A model generated the notes under the pieces. The model had not been told where the DNA came from. It searched no databases and saw only the letters and a program-made list of their open reading frames with translations. A DNA stretch of 14,248 nt from Ichthyocystis sparus (GTDB lineage Bacteria > Pseudomonadota > Gammaproteobacteria > Burkholderiales > 2013Ark19i): the NCBI RefSeq assembly GCF_900078755.1, contig NZ_FKIH01000018.1. The stretch is one strand, 5' to 3'. Positions 1-7,403 of this stretch are shown here, piece after piece; the stretch's first letter is position 1, and each line of letters opens with the position of its first letter. The position numbers and the translations under genes are program-made.

Positions 1-1376
1 AAGTTGATATTGGCGGCTCACGGCATGTTCAGGTTTTTCCTTATGGTGATTAGGTGTACCGTGTATTACTTCTGCTACTCTATCTTTGTTGCTATTTTCT
101 TCGCTGCTGCTATCTCCACTGACGTTATTATCTCTGTGTGTAAGCTTATGATAGCTGTAGTAAGAATAAGAAGAGTAACGGATGTGTTCCCGCTATATTG
201 CTGATATTTGTCACTGCTCTGTTTATTCTATTCCTATAAGAATTGCTCCTGCTCCTTCCCTTTTTGGCACTAGTGTTATTCTAGAGGAAGTTAATCTCAC
301 TCTTTTCAAACTATTGAGTAATGCGGTTTGTATATTTATATTCCGGATTTATTAGAATTATGTAGTATGGAAATGATTTTTTACGTACACTTTAAGAAAT
401 GGCTGTTTCAATTTTACATTGCGAATTGTTTGTTGCTGTTGAAGTGGTTGTGCACTGTTTTAATGAAGTGTGCCTTGAGAAGGTTCATCATAGAATTTTC
501 TTTGTATCTTTTTGGTGAAGAGAGGAAGGGATTTAGTGACATGGAAACTGTTAAATTTAGGGAATTATTTTTTGCCAATACAGTTTTATGGTTAGATAGT
601 GTTTAGTGCTTATGTGAGCTTATATGGGAGAGAGGTTTGAATTTACTAGGCGCTTTTTTGCTTCATTAGTCTCTGGGCAGTAATCATCATTTACTGTTTT
701 TGCGGAGGAGATTTTGTTAATGCTTAACTAGGGCTGTCTCTCTTGAGTTGGAAATTTCAGGGTTAGCTTCAATTATAAGATAATGAAGAGTACGGGCCGT
801 ATCTCATGTTGTTGAAGTAGCTAGTGGTAGTTATGTAGTTGGTGCTGATTCTGCGCCACAACTGAAATTTTAGTTATCTATGGGTAGCACTGTTTCTTCT
901 GCCTTAGATTTTCCAAAGCCACCAATTTTAGCTAGAGAAGAAGTTAAATTGTATATGGTTGGTACTTCTTCTGCTCTCTTGGGAGTTTTTATGAGATGAA
1001 TCATCTTAGTTGATGGTAGTCCTAACAACTAATGAGTATCCTGTTATTACTTATGTTAAGGTAGAAGAATTTACTGTAGCAGCTGGAAGTGGTGGTCATA
1101 CTTATTATTCTTTAGGACTCAAGAAATCATTTATGATTAAACGTTGATAGCACTTCCTCTTAGGGTATGTCTTCTTCTTTGGTGTTTTACAGTAACGTTT
1201 CAACAGTAGCAGCTACTGTTGCTTATTATACTTATCTGGGGGGTGATATAGGAGTGAGATTGTCAGCATAACTGAATCGAGGTCTGCCCACCTTGCCACC
1301 ACCTGCAAGTTAATCAACTCTTATGGAAGGTGAAGCCTATTCTTCACATCTGGTAAGTGGTAAAAGGAAAAGTTAA
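1..1376 (+). pseudogene. Copy A: decayed member of the Ser/Thr-rich paralogous family, 5' end outside the window
   Basis: I recognise this by nucleotide and protein similarity to copy B at 2067-4775. Bases 20-200 follow B's low-complexity N-terminus, including the stretch encoding the KGKGPAPK motif. Bases 328-606 still read as the N-terminal module, with PDLLELCSMEM against PDLLALRAMES and RELFFANTV against RGLFFADTV. From about 630 the sequence matches the end of B's second central module, then the tail, the GPKK-like motif near 1110-1135, and a final GKRKS before TAA at 1374-1376. The gene is dead: stops replace sense codons of B at 681-683, 1145-1150, 1269-1271 and 1311-1313, and there are frame changes. 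Relative to B, about 1.3 kb of the middle is absent. The start would lie roughly 65 bases before the window. The two short open frames inside it are leftovers, not separate genes. Confidence 0.88.
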
Positions 1377-1590
1377 GTAATGAGTATTGGTCTTGTTTGT
1401 ATTGCTTGATATGTTGATTAAGCGAGGGGATTGTGTTCATTTTGTGTTGTGTGAATGATATATTTCAAATATTGCCCGCTAACAGTAATTTTGTAATGTT
1501 ATATTGCATTGTAATATATTAATCTTAGATTGTTGTTAGTGTATCTGCATTGATATTGGTTTTGTGCAGATTTGTCTGGTTTTAGCATAA
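1377..1590 (+). repeat. Duplicated 3' flank of the gene family, copy A
   Basis: Sequence just after the stop matches the flanks of copies B and C. Shared blocks are GAGTATTGG-TCTTGTTTG at 1382-1399, TAATTTTGTAATGTTATATTGC near 1488-1507, and a GATATTGGTTTTGTGCAGATTT-like block near 1552-1573. It has no open frame. Similarity outside the coding region shows that the duplicated unit was gene plus flank. The block may hold the transcription end, but I see no strong hairpin with a T-run here. Confidence 0.7.
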
Positions 1591-2048
1591 ATTGAGGTTT
1601 ATATTTTATGATGCAGATATGACTATTAGTTGGTATATGTATTTGGCTATTTTTAATAGGAGATTTTTGTTGTTCAGCATAGCATCAGCTCCGTAGTTTT
1701 GTGTGTGATGCACAAGACAGAGTGTTATGCCTAAGACAGAACGAACTAGTTGTTCGTATGTTGATTTATGTTTGATCTGCTTAACTTCTTCCAGCTTGAC
1801 TTCCTCTTCCAATTGATGTGTTTCTTGCTGGTGTTCTTGGTTGTTCGCTCCGGCACCTTGCGCTACTCCTGAACATAGAGGTAGTAGTGTGGGTGATTTT
1901 TCTGCGCGCTCTGTGTTTTGTTATAGTTGTAAGTAAGTGCCTGGTGTCTGTGCTTAGATTGTGTCTCTGATGTAGAGGTGATGTGTGTTAGCAATTAATA
2001 ACAATGATGCAACGATGATAAAAAATCAGTAACAACGATTGATAATCA
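1591..2048. other. Spacer upstream of copy B, with a possible reverse-strand coding remnant
   Basis: No convincing gene. On the minus strand the frame from about 1920 down to 1606 is open for about 105 codons. It has a Glu/Gln/Lys-rich centre (for example LEEEVKLEEVKQIKHK) but no ATG and no ribosome site, with only a TTG at 1812-1810. It could be a gene fragment or chance. The spacer is less AT-rich than the later intergenic regions, so it may be old coding sequence. No good sigma-70 promoter pair was found. Confidence 0.3.
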
Positions 2049-2050
2049 GT
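2011..2050 (+). promoter_or_regulatory. Imperfect direct repeat in the copy B leader
   Basis: AACGATGATAAAAAATCAGT (2011-2030) is followed by AACGATTGATAATCAGT (2034-2050). Both end in AATCAGT, 20 bp apart, about two helical turns, just before the ribosome site at 2055. It could be a regulator site or a short duplication. Function is unknown. Confidence 0.3.
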
Positions 2051-2054
2051 GAAA

Positions 2055-2060
2055 AAGGAG
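2055..2060 (+). promoter_or_regulatory. Ribosome binding site AAGGAG that fixes the start of copy B
   Basis: AAGGAG lies 6 nt before GTG at 2067. Copies C and D have the same 6-nt gap. It would fall inside the gene if translation began at the upstream GTG at 2049, which has no such site. It therefore decides the start. Confidence 0.75.
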
Positions 2061-2066
2061 TTTGGT

Positions 2067-4775
2067 GTGAATCCTATAACTGGACTCGGTGGTGCTAGTT
2101 CTGGTATTGGGGGTGATGACGATGCTGATCAAGCTGACGGTAGTGGCTTGCAGCAGGTTCAGTTTTCGCTTGGTGATGGATTGGTTGCGGCTACCGTTTC
2201 TACTACTGCTACTACTTCATCTGCTGTTACTACCGCTGCTGCTACTACCTCCGCTGGTGCCACTACCTATGTAGGTAAGGGTAGTAGTGGTAGTAGGAGT
2301 AAGAAGGGCAAGGGACCTGCTCCTAAGAGTTGTGCTACTGGTGTTGTAGTTCCTGCTACTGCTGTTCATTTTGCTGCTACTGCCACCGCCACAGCCACCG
2401 CTACTGCTGGCGCAAATTTTCTGGAGTTAACCGATCTTACTTTTTATCAGACTATTTCTCAGACTATGAGGTGTTGCGGTTTTCTTGTTTGTACCCCGGA
2501 TTTGTTAGCATTACGTGCAATGGAAAGTAATTTTTTATGCACAGTTGAAGAAGTGGCTGGTTCAATTTTTAGATCTCGGATTGGGGAATCCACTTTATTT
2601 CATGGTAATTTTGGAGTAAGAGAGATTTCTGATTTGCGTGATGGATCGTTTGCTGCTGTTGAATTACATATGAGTGACTTTACTGAAATGTACCTTGCGG
2701 ATGTTTATCGCAGAGTTCTTTCTTCTTCGCATCTCGTTGATGGAGAGATTATTGTATTTAGTAGCGAGGAGGCCTGTAGGTTTAGAGGATTGTTTTTTGC
2801 TGATACAGTTACTAAAATTGAAGAGCTTTTAGCTTTTACGTGGAATTCAGATATTTCCCGGACTTTGGGTAGCGTTCTAGGTGCCCCCGCTTCTGATTGC
2901 ACTCGCCGTGCTACCACTTGCGCTCACGCTGCCATTGTTGCTCCTGCTATCGTTACCGATCACACTCGAGCTGCTGCTATTACTACCTCTCCCAATCCAA
3001 TTACCGCTCCCGCTTCTGATTGCACTCGACGTGTTAACATTCGCACTCGCGCTGCTGCTCCCGCTTCCATTGACGATCCCACTACCACCACCACCACTGT
3101 TACTACTGTTTCTTCTACACCTTCATTGCTTCCTGATCCTTCTTCCCTTGATCCAGGATTTGTTGGTTTTGTAGATTTATTTGGGTTTGGAGTACTTCCC
3201 GAGCTTAGTGAAGTGGTTAATAGACTAATATCTGAGGTTTGTGCATTTGCTAAACGTATCTACCCACATATGGTAAGAGCTCCAGTGACAGATGTCCTTT
3301 GTAAGCTTTCAGGTTCTGAACAATTTGCTTGGTGTATAGATAATATGATGTTTTATGAGACCAATCTTGTGGCCAGGTGTTTTGCTGCGTATTATGCTAA
3401 GTTCCTTCCTGAATTTATTGATCCTCTTTGCAGCGTAAGAGCATGGGATTTTTCTAGTCGTAGCTTGTTACCACTAATGGGAAACAGGTTAGGAGATTTT
3501 TGGGTATCTTTAGATCAAGCTGTTCTGAGAGCTGTAGGGAATTTTTTTACGGCAAGGTGGGATTCACTAATTAGGCACCTTTCTGTTCCATTAGGACCTG
3601 GAGAGGGGTCATCTGCTCTTTGTGGAGGAGATTTTGTTAATGCTTATGATAAGGTTGGTGTTCCTTCGTTATCAGTTTCAAGATTTGGTTTAATTACTGG
3701 AGGAACGAGAGCACAAGTAGTACCTCATGGTGGTGGTTCTGTAGCTGATGGTCATTCTGTAGATTTGTTTGGGTTTAAAGTACCTCCTGAGGTTAGCGAA
3801 ATGTTTAATATTCTTATCTGTGGGGTTAGTGCGTTGGCTAGACGTACTTATTCATCTTTAGTAAGAGTTCCAATGTTGGATGCTCTGAGTGTGCTTTCAT
3901 CTTCTGAACAACATGCTTGGCTTGTAGCTAATGTGATGCTTTATAAAACTGCCTTTATGGCCAAGTGCTTTGCCGAGTATTGTGCTGAGTTTCGTCCTGT
4001 TTTTATTGACTCTCTTTTTGGTGTTAGAGCATGGGATACTCCTGGTAGTAGCTTCTTGTCATTAACGGGAGAACGCTTAAGAAGTTTTTGGATGCTTTTG
4101 GGCAGGGCTATTATGGAAGTTGTAGGGGATATTTTTGCGGCGGAGTGGGGTAAATTTACTAGGCCATTTTTTGCTTCTTTAGGCCCTGGAGAGGAATCAT
4201 CATTTACTGTTCTTTGTGGTAGAGATTTTGTCAATGCTCGTGCTAAGGCTGGTGTTCCTGCGTTGGCAATTTCAGGGGCTGGTTCAATTATGAGGGCACG
4301 AAGAGCGCGGAAAGTATCTCATGTTGCTGAAGAAGCTAGCGGTAGTTCTGTGGCTAGTAGTAGTTCTGTAAGTGCTTCTTCCATTACTACTGCTGTTGTT
4401 GAAATAGAAGAATCCTCTACAATTACTAGAAGAAATCCTCTTAGTGGTCTTGGACCTAAGAAATCATTTATGAGTAGATTTAGTAGTGGTACTTCTTCTT
4501 CAGGTGTGTCTTCTTCTTCGGTGCTCTCCAGTAGTATTGTGTCTGCTGTTCCTTTATCTTCGGTATCTGTAGGGATGAGTAGTATTTCAACATTAGCAAC
4601 TACTACTGACACTGGTTCTGGGGAAGGTGGTGATATAGGAGAGAGATTGGCAGCACTGCTGAATCGAGATCTGCCGCCTTCACCACCACCTGCTAGTGAA
4701 TCGACTCCTGCAGGTGGAGGTGCTTCTTCTTCACATCGGGGAGGTGGGAAAAGGAAAAGGAAAAGGAAAAGCTAA
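2067..4775 (+). CDS. Copy B: Ser/Thr/Ala-rich modular protein with basic C-terminal tail, unknown function (902 aa)
   Basis: I do not recognise a characterised family. GTG at 2067 is preferred over GTG at 2049: it has the AAGGAG site, and its product MNPITGLGGA lines up with MSLVTGTGGA of copy C. Order of parts: Thr/Ala/Ser low-complexity region (1-136) containing the basic KKGKGPAPK at 79-87; N-terminal module (about 137-265, starting CGFLVCTPDLL); Pro/Thr-rich linker with a 41-residue repeat (266-368); two tandem central modules (369-564 and 565 to about 741), each starting VDLFGF; a Ser-rich tail with GPKKSF at 796; and a C-terminal GGGKRKRKRKS. No signal peptide, membrane segment or catalytic motif is visible. 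The modules look alpha-helical. The basic end could be a nuclear localisation signal or a type IV secretion signal, both known from intracellular Rickettsiales effectors; this is inference. It stands alone, with no operon partner. Confidence 0.9.
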   Translation: MNPITGLGGASSGIGGDDDADQADGSGLQQVQFSLGDGLVAATVSTTATTSSAVTTAAATTSAGATTYVGKGSSGSRSKKGKGPAPKSCATGVVVPATAVHFAATATATATATAGANFLELTDLTFYQTISQTMRCCGFLVCTPDLLALRAMESNFLCTVEEVAGSIFRSRIGESTLFHGNFGVREISDLRDGSFAAVELHMSDFTEMYLADVYRRVLSSSHLVDGEIIVFSSEEACRFRGLFFADTVTKIEELLAFTWNSDISRTLGSVLGAPASDCTRRATTCAHAAIVAPAIVTDHTRAAAITTSPNPITAPASDCTRRVNIRTRAAAPASIDDPTTTTTTVTTVSSTPSLLPDPSSLDPGFVGFVDLFGFGVLPELSEVVNRLISEVCAFAKRIYPHMVRAPVTDVLCKLSGSEQFAWCIDNMMFYETNLVARCFAAYYAKFLPEFIDPLCSVRAWDFSSRSLLPLMGNRLGDFWVSLDQAVLRAVGNFFTARWDSLIRHLSVPLGPGEGSSALCGGDFVNAYDKVGVPSLSVSRFGLITGGTRAQVVPHGGGSVADGHSVDLFGFKVPPEVSEMFNILICGVSALARRTYSSLVRVPMLDALSVLSSSEQHAWLVANVMLYKTAFMAKCFAEYCAEFRPVFIDSLFGVRAWDTPGSSFLSLTGERLRSFWMLLGRAIMEVVGDIFAAEWGKFTRPFFASLGPGEESSFTVLCGRDFVNARAKAGVPALAISGAGSIMRARRARKVSHVAEEASGSSVASSSSVSASSITTAVVEIEESSTITRRNPLSGLGPKKSFMSRFSSGTSSSGVSSSSVLSSSIVSAVPLSSVSVGMSSISTLATTTDTGSGEGGDIGERLAALLNRDLPPSPPPASESTPAGGGASSSHRGGGKRKRKRKS
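2883..3059 (+). repeat. 123-bp in-gene repeat in the linker of copy B
   Basis: The stretch encoding APASDCTRR starts at 2883 and recurs at 3006, a period of 123 bp (41 codons). The second copy is partial and diverges after about 50 bases. It lies in the low-complexity linker between the N-terminal and first central modules and keeps the reading frame. Confidence 0.65.
3171..4290 (+). repeat. Tandem duplication of the 588-bp central module in copy B
   Basis: The first copy runs 3171-3758 and the second from 3759 to about 4290. Both open with VDLFGF and share EQ-AW, a Cys-Phe-Ala motif, SVRAWD/GVRAWD, GxRLxxFW, a Trp near the end, and then LGPGE-SS and DFVNA-KxGVP. By eye roughly half the residues agree. 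Copy C has one such module and copy A has only the end of one, so module number varies in the family. Confidence 0.85.
4749..4771 (+). repeat. AAAAGG hexanucleotide repeat encoding the KRKRKRK tail
   Basis: AAAAGG occurs three times at 4749-4766, followed by AAAAG, encoding alternating Lys-Arg just before Ser and TAA. The 6-bp unit equals two codons, so gain or loss of units keeps the frame. Copy A has one unit at the same place and copy C's relic has only AAAAG. Confidence 0.8.
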
Positions 4776-5225
4776 AAGCTAGGTATTGAGTATTGTTCTT
4801 GTTTGTGTTGCATTGTAGTAGATTAGTCTTAGATTGTTGTGTGCCTGCGTTGATATGGGCTTTGTGTAGATTTATCTACTTGATTTTTTTATGTGCCGTA
4901 TCTACATCTTCTGTTAGTTATATGTTGTTTTTTTTTGAATTGTCCGTTCTTTCATTTTTAAGTATGTCTTGAGTTTTCTATATGTATGCTGCGCCTCGTT
5001 TTATGGGAATTTTTTAAATATCCTCATCTCTATCGATTAGTGAGGATCACAGCAGTAATACATAATAGACGGTTTGATGTCACCAATACATTAAGATTTA
5101 TTCTAATCTAATTAGGTGCTTCACATTTTTTTATTTAGTTGGCAAACATAGCGATAGCGTTTTTTTCTATATCTTACATGTTATGTTATAAATAATATAT
5201 ATTACAGGGCATTATTTAATAATGT
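4776..5225 (+). repeat. Duplicated 3' flank of the gene family, copy B
   Basis: It aligns with the sequence after copy C and the shorter piece after copy A: GAGTATTG-TCTTGTTTG near 4787, GATATGGGCTTTGTGTAGATTT near 4852, GGGAATTTTTTAAATAT near 5006, and fainter agreement through CATGTTATGTTATAAATAA near 5178. It lacks about 100 bp present in copies A and C near its start. The end is approximate. No coding capacity. Confidence 0.65.
5020..5047 (+). terminator. Possible hairpin in the copy B 3' flank
   Basis: ATCCTCA (5020-5026) pairs with TGAGGAT (5041-5047) across a 14-nt loop. No T-run follows, so a classical intrinsic terminator is doubtful. It sits at the same place in the flank as the stronger hairpin after copy C. 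Confidence 0.3.
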
Positions 5226-6320
5226 GTTTATTACTTACATTTCTTATAAATTTAATTGATACTTATAGTTATGTTAGTTGTTGACTAGCACAGACCTTTG
5301 TAGGGAAACCGAAAAACAAAGATTTATTCTCTATGTTTCTATAAAGATAGAGCTTATTATATTGTGAATGTGCAGGTATTTGTTGGCATAAAGTGATAAA
5401 ATAAAAATATCAATCTTTTTGTGCTTAAATTTAAAACAAGTAAGATCTAATGTATGTGCTACAAGTTGCTTTATTAACTTATATTGTTTGCAGTAACTAT
5501 TATTTTTTTACTCATTACTAACGAGGATATTATCAATGAATGTTTCTAAAATAATGAAAGCGGATAATTTTTGATTTTTTCATATTGTAATAGGCATGGT
5601 AATTTATACTAAATTGTCATTTATAACTATAATCCTTGTTATATCTGTAATGACTAGTGCACGTCTCTGCAAACAATGATATTGATAGAAAGTAAAACAA
5701 TTAAAAAGTGTGACTATCCAATAGAGGCATTGGCTGATATACATTTATTGCTGGAAACAACATTGTTAAAGCACAGTTCCGATACGTCAGTTTCATCAGG
5801 AGGTAATGATACTACCATCAAACCAACTTAACTCACTAATATGTACCTTGGTTTTTTTACCAAATTTTGGACAAAAAACATGAAACATTTATGTTCAATC
5901 TTATCCGCAACATTATTCATACCGTTCCTAATGTACTACACTAACCCATGGATCAACTTTTTGTGGGGTGAATATAGTACTTGCACTTTTGTTATCATTT
6001 AAAATTTTGATGTTAACACGTCAGAAATTTGTAATAGAACTCTCAGTATTACTCACGTAGTACAATTCTTGGGATAGTAATTTATGCTCAAATATAGTAC
6101 AGAAACCATTAATAATAGAATTCAACAATATCTCATAATTATTCAAAGAATGAAATTGAAGTAAGCATATCTTGATAAAAAAGATGATTGGTATAGTGTA
6201 GAATATTTACCTATAAGATCCTATACCTGTGTTATGCATGTATTATATCTAGATAAATTGTTTATGCCTTTGCAATATAAAGACAGGAGCAATATTATTT
6301 GCACCATTATCAAAATGAAT

Positions 6321-6334
6321 GTTAACTAGTTAAC
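6321..6334. promoter_or_regulatory. Perfect 14-bp palindrome
   Basis: GTTAACTAGTTAAC is fully self-complementary with no spacer, the form of many dimeric-regulator sites. It lies about 1 kb from the next gene, so any regulatory role is uncertain; AT-rich sequence makes such palindromes more likely by chance. Confidence 0.25.
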
Positions 6335-6961
6335 TAAATAGGAACACAAAGAATCAGCATGAAACATTACATAATCACTCATAAAGAATTATCTCGTATG
6401 CATTTCATATTGCCCAGCTGTAGGCTATTTATTCTTCCTAAAAAACAATTATTGGCATAAATAATCATAACTGTTTTACTTCACATATAAGATAATATTA
6501 TTATTTTATGTATTCTGTAGAAAAATTTATGTTACTTAAGCTAAGTTTGAACGAATTTGATGCCTATCAAATAATGGTGATTTTATTATTTTCTATAACT
6601 AGGTTAATTGAGTAAAAAATATAATTATTTTATATAAAAATAGTATACATACTCTAATGTTTGCTTGGGTTTTATTGAATTTATATTCTTATAAACTGAG
6701 ATGCATGTATCTAAAGATGCATTTGAAATTTTTAATAGAAGCTTTTTCCTAGATTGCATGGGTTTAGTTTATGCTAGTAGTTAATGGTTGAGGTAATTGT
6801 ATTATGCTAATAACATAAAGAGTTTGTTTATCAATTTATCCAGGTTCTATTATCTTTGCCATATATAATATAAATATGAGTGATTGATAAATGGTATATC
6901 CAAAAACAGTAATGAAAACTATGTGTACTTGGAGTCTGTGTGTAAGGTTAGTGACAAAGTA

Positions 6962-6985
6962 TAACCAGTCATTATTGACTGGTTA
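6962..6985. terminator. Perfect 10-bp hairpin with TTAT loop
   Basis: TAACCAGTCA (6962-6971) and TGACTGGTTA (6976-6985) are exact reverse complements around TTAT. It is the strongest stem-loop in the window. No T-run follows on either strand, so it is either a T-less terminator, an RNA structure or a protein-binding inverted repeat. Confidence 0.45.
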
Positions 6986-7375
6986 ACCCGCACTCACACT
7001 TCAATGATTTTATAGCGTATTAATTGTGATCTTTTGTAAAAAAAATTCTATTAATACAGATCGTAATTTTTTCATAGATGAGTTTTTATGTATGGTACAA
7101 CATACATTTACGTATGGTGAGCGATAATTGTAACTTACCCTTAGGACTTATGTTTCGTTTGTGAGTTGTGAGATACTTTAGTAGAGGGTGTGCATCAGGT
7201 TTGTTAGTTGATGAACGGGAGTTTTTTGCAGCTTGCGACTTTACCTACGGTTGTGACATGTATGACGTTTCTTCTACGTGATCTGTGAATTTTTAGGTGT
7301 AAGTGATATATGTCTACATAGGTTTGTTTTTGTTGTATGAACAGTGTTGCCGCAGCTATACATGACTATATTAAC

Positions 7376-7398
7376 TATAAATGCAATGTTCAAGAGGT
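7376..7398 (+). promoter_or_regulatory. Possible -10 box and ribosome site of copy C
   Basis: TATAAA at 7376-7381 resembles a -10 box, though no well-spaced -35 was found. The nearest candidate, TTGCCG at 7347, is 23 bp away. AAGAGGT at 7392-7398, with AGAGG ending 6 nt before ATG, is a good ribosome site. The site is well supported; the promoter is weak. Confidence 0.45.
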
Positions 7399-7403
7399 TG
7401 TAA

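Larger units (their letters stand above)
5226..7380. other. Long AT-rich non-coding spacer between copies B and C
   Basis: No open frame of useful length on either strand and no similarity I can see to the flanking genes. It is markedly more AT-rich than the coding copies. It holds a perfect 14-bp palindrome at 6321, a strong hairpin at 6962, and an AGATGCAT direct repeat (6699-6706 and 6715-6722, 16 bp apart). It may be the remains of genes decayed past recognition. I see no tRNA or rRNA signature. Confidence 0.6.

Noticed and set aside
328..606. 92-codon open frame as a separate small gene
   Set aside because: It aligns with the N-terminal module of copies B and C and is flanked by further decayed family sequence, so it is part of pseudogene A.
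1..1376. Alternative genetic code (TGA read as Trp) to explain the interrupted frame
   Set aside because: TAA and TAG stops also interrupt it, frames shift, and the intact genes use TGG for Trp.
2049..2066. Upstream GTG as the start of copy B
   Set aside because: It has no ribosome site, contains the AAGGAG site of the next GTG, and breaks the N-terminal alignment with copy C.
2881..3174. Leu/Pro-rich + strand open frame inside copy B
   Set aside because: It is an out-of-frame shadow of the Thr/Ala-rich linker; CT-rich codons read one base off give Leu and Pro.
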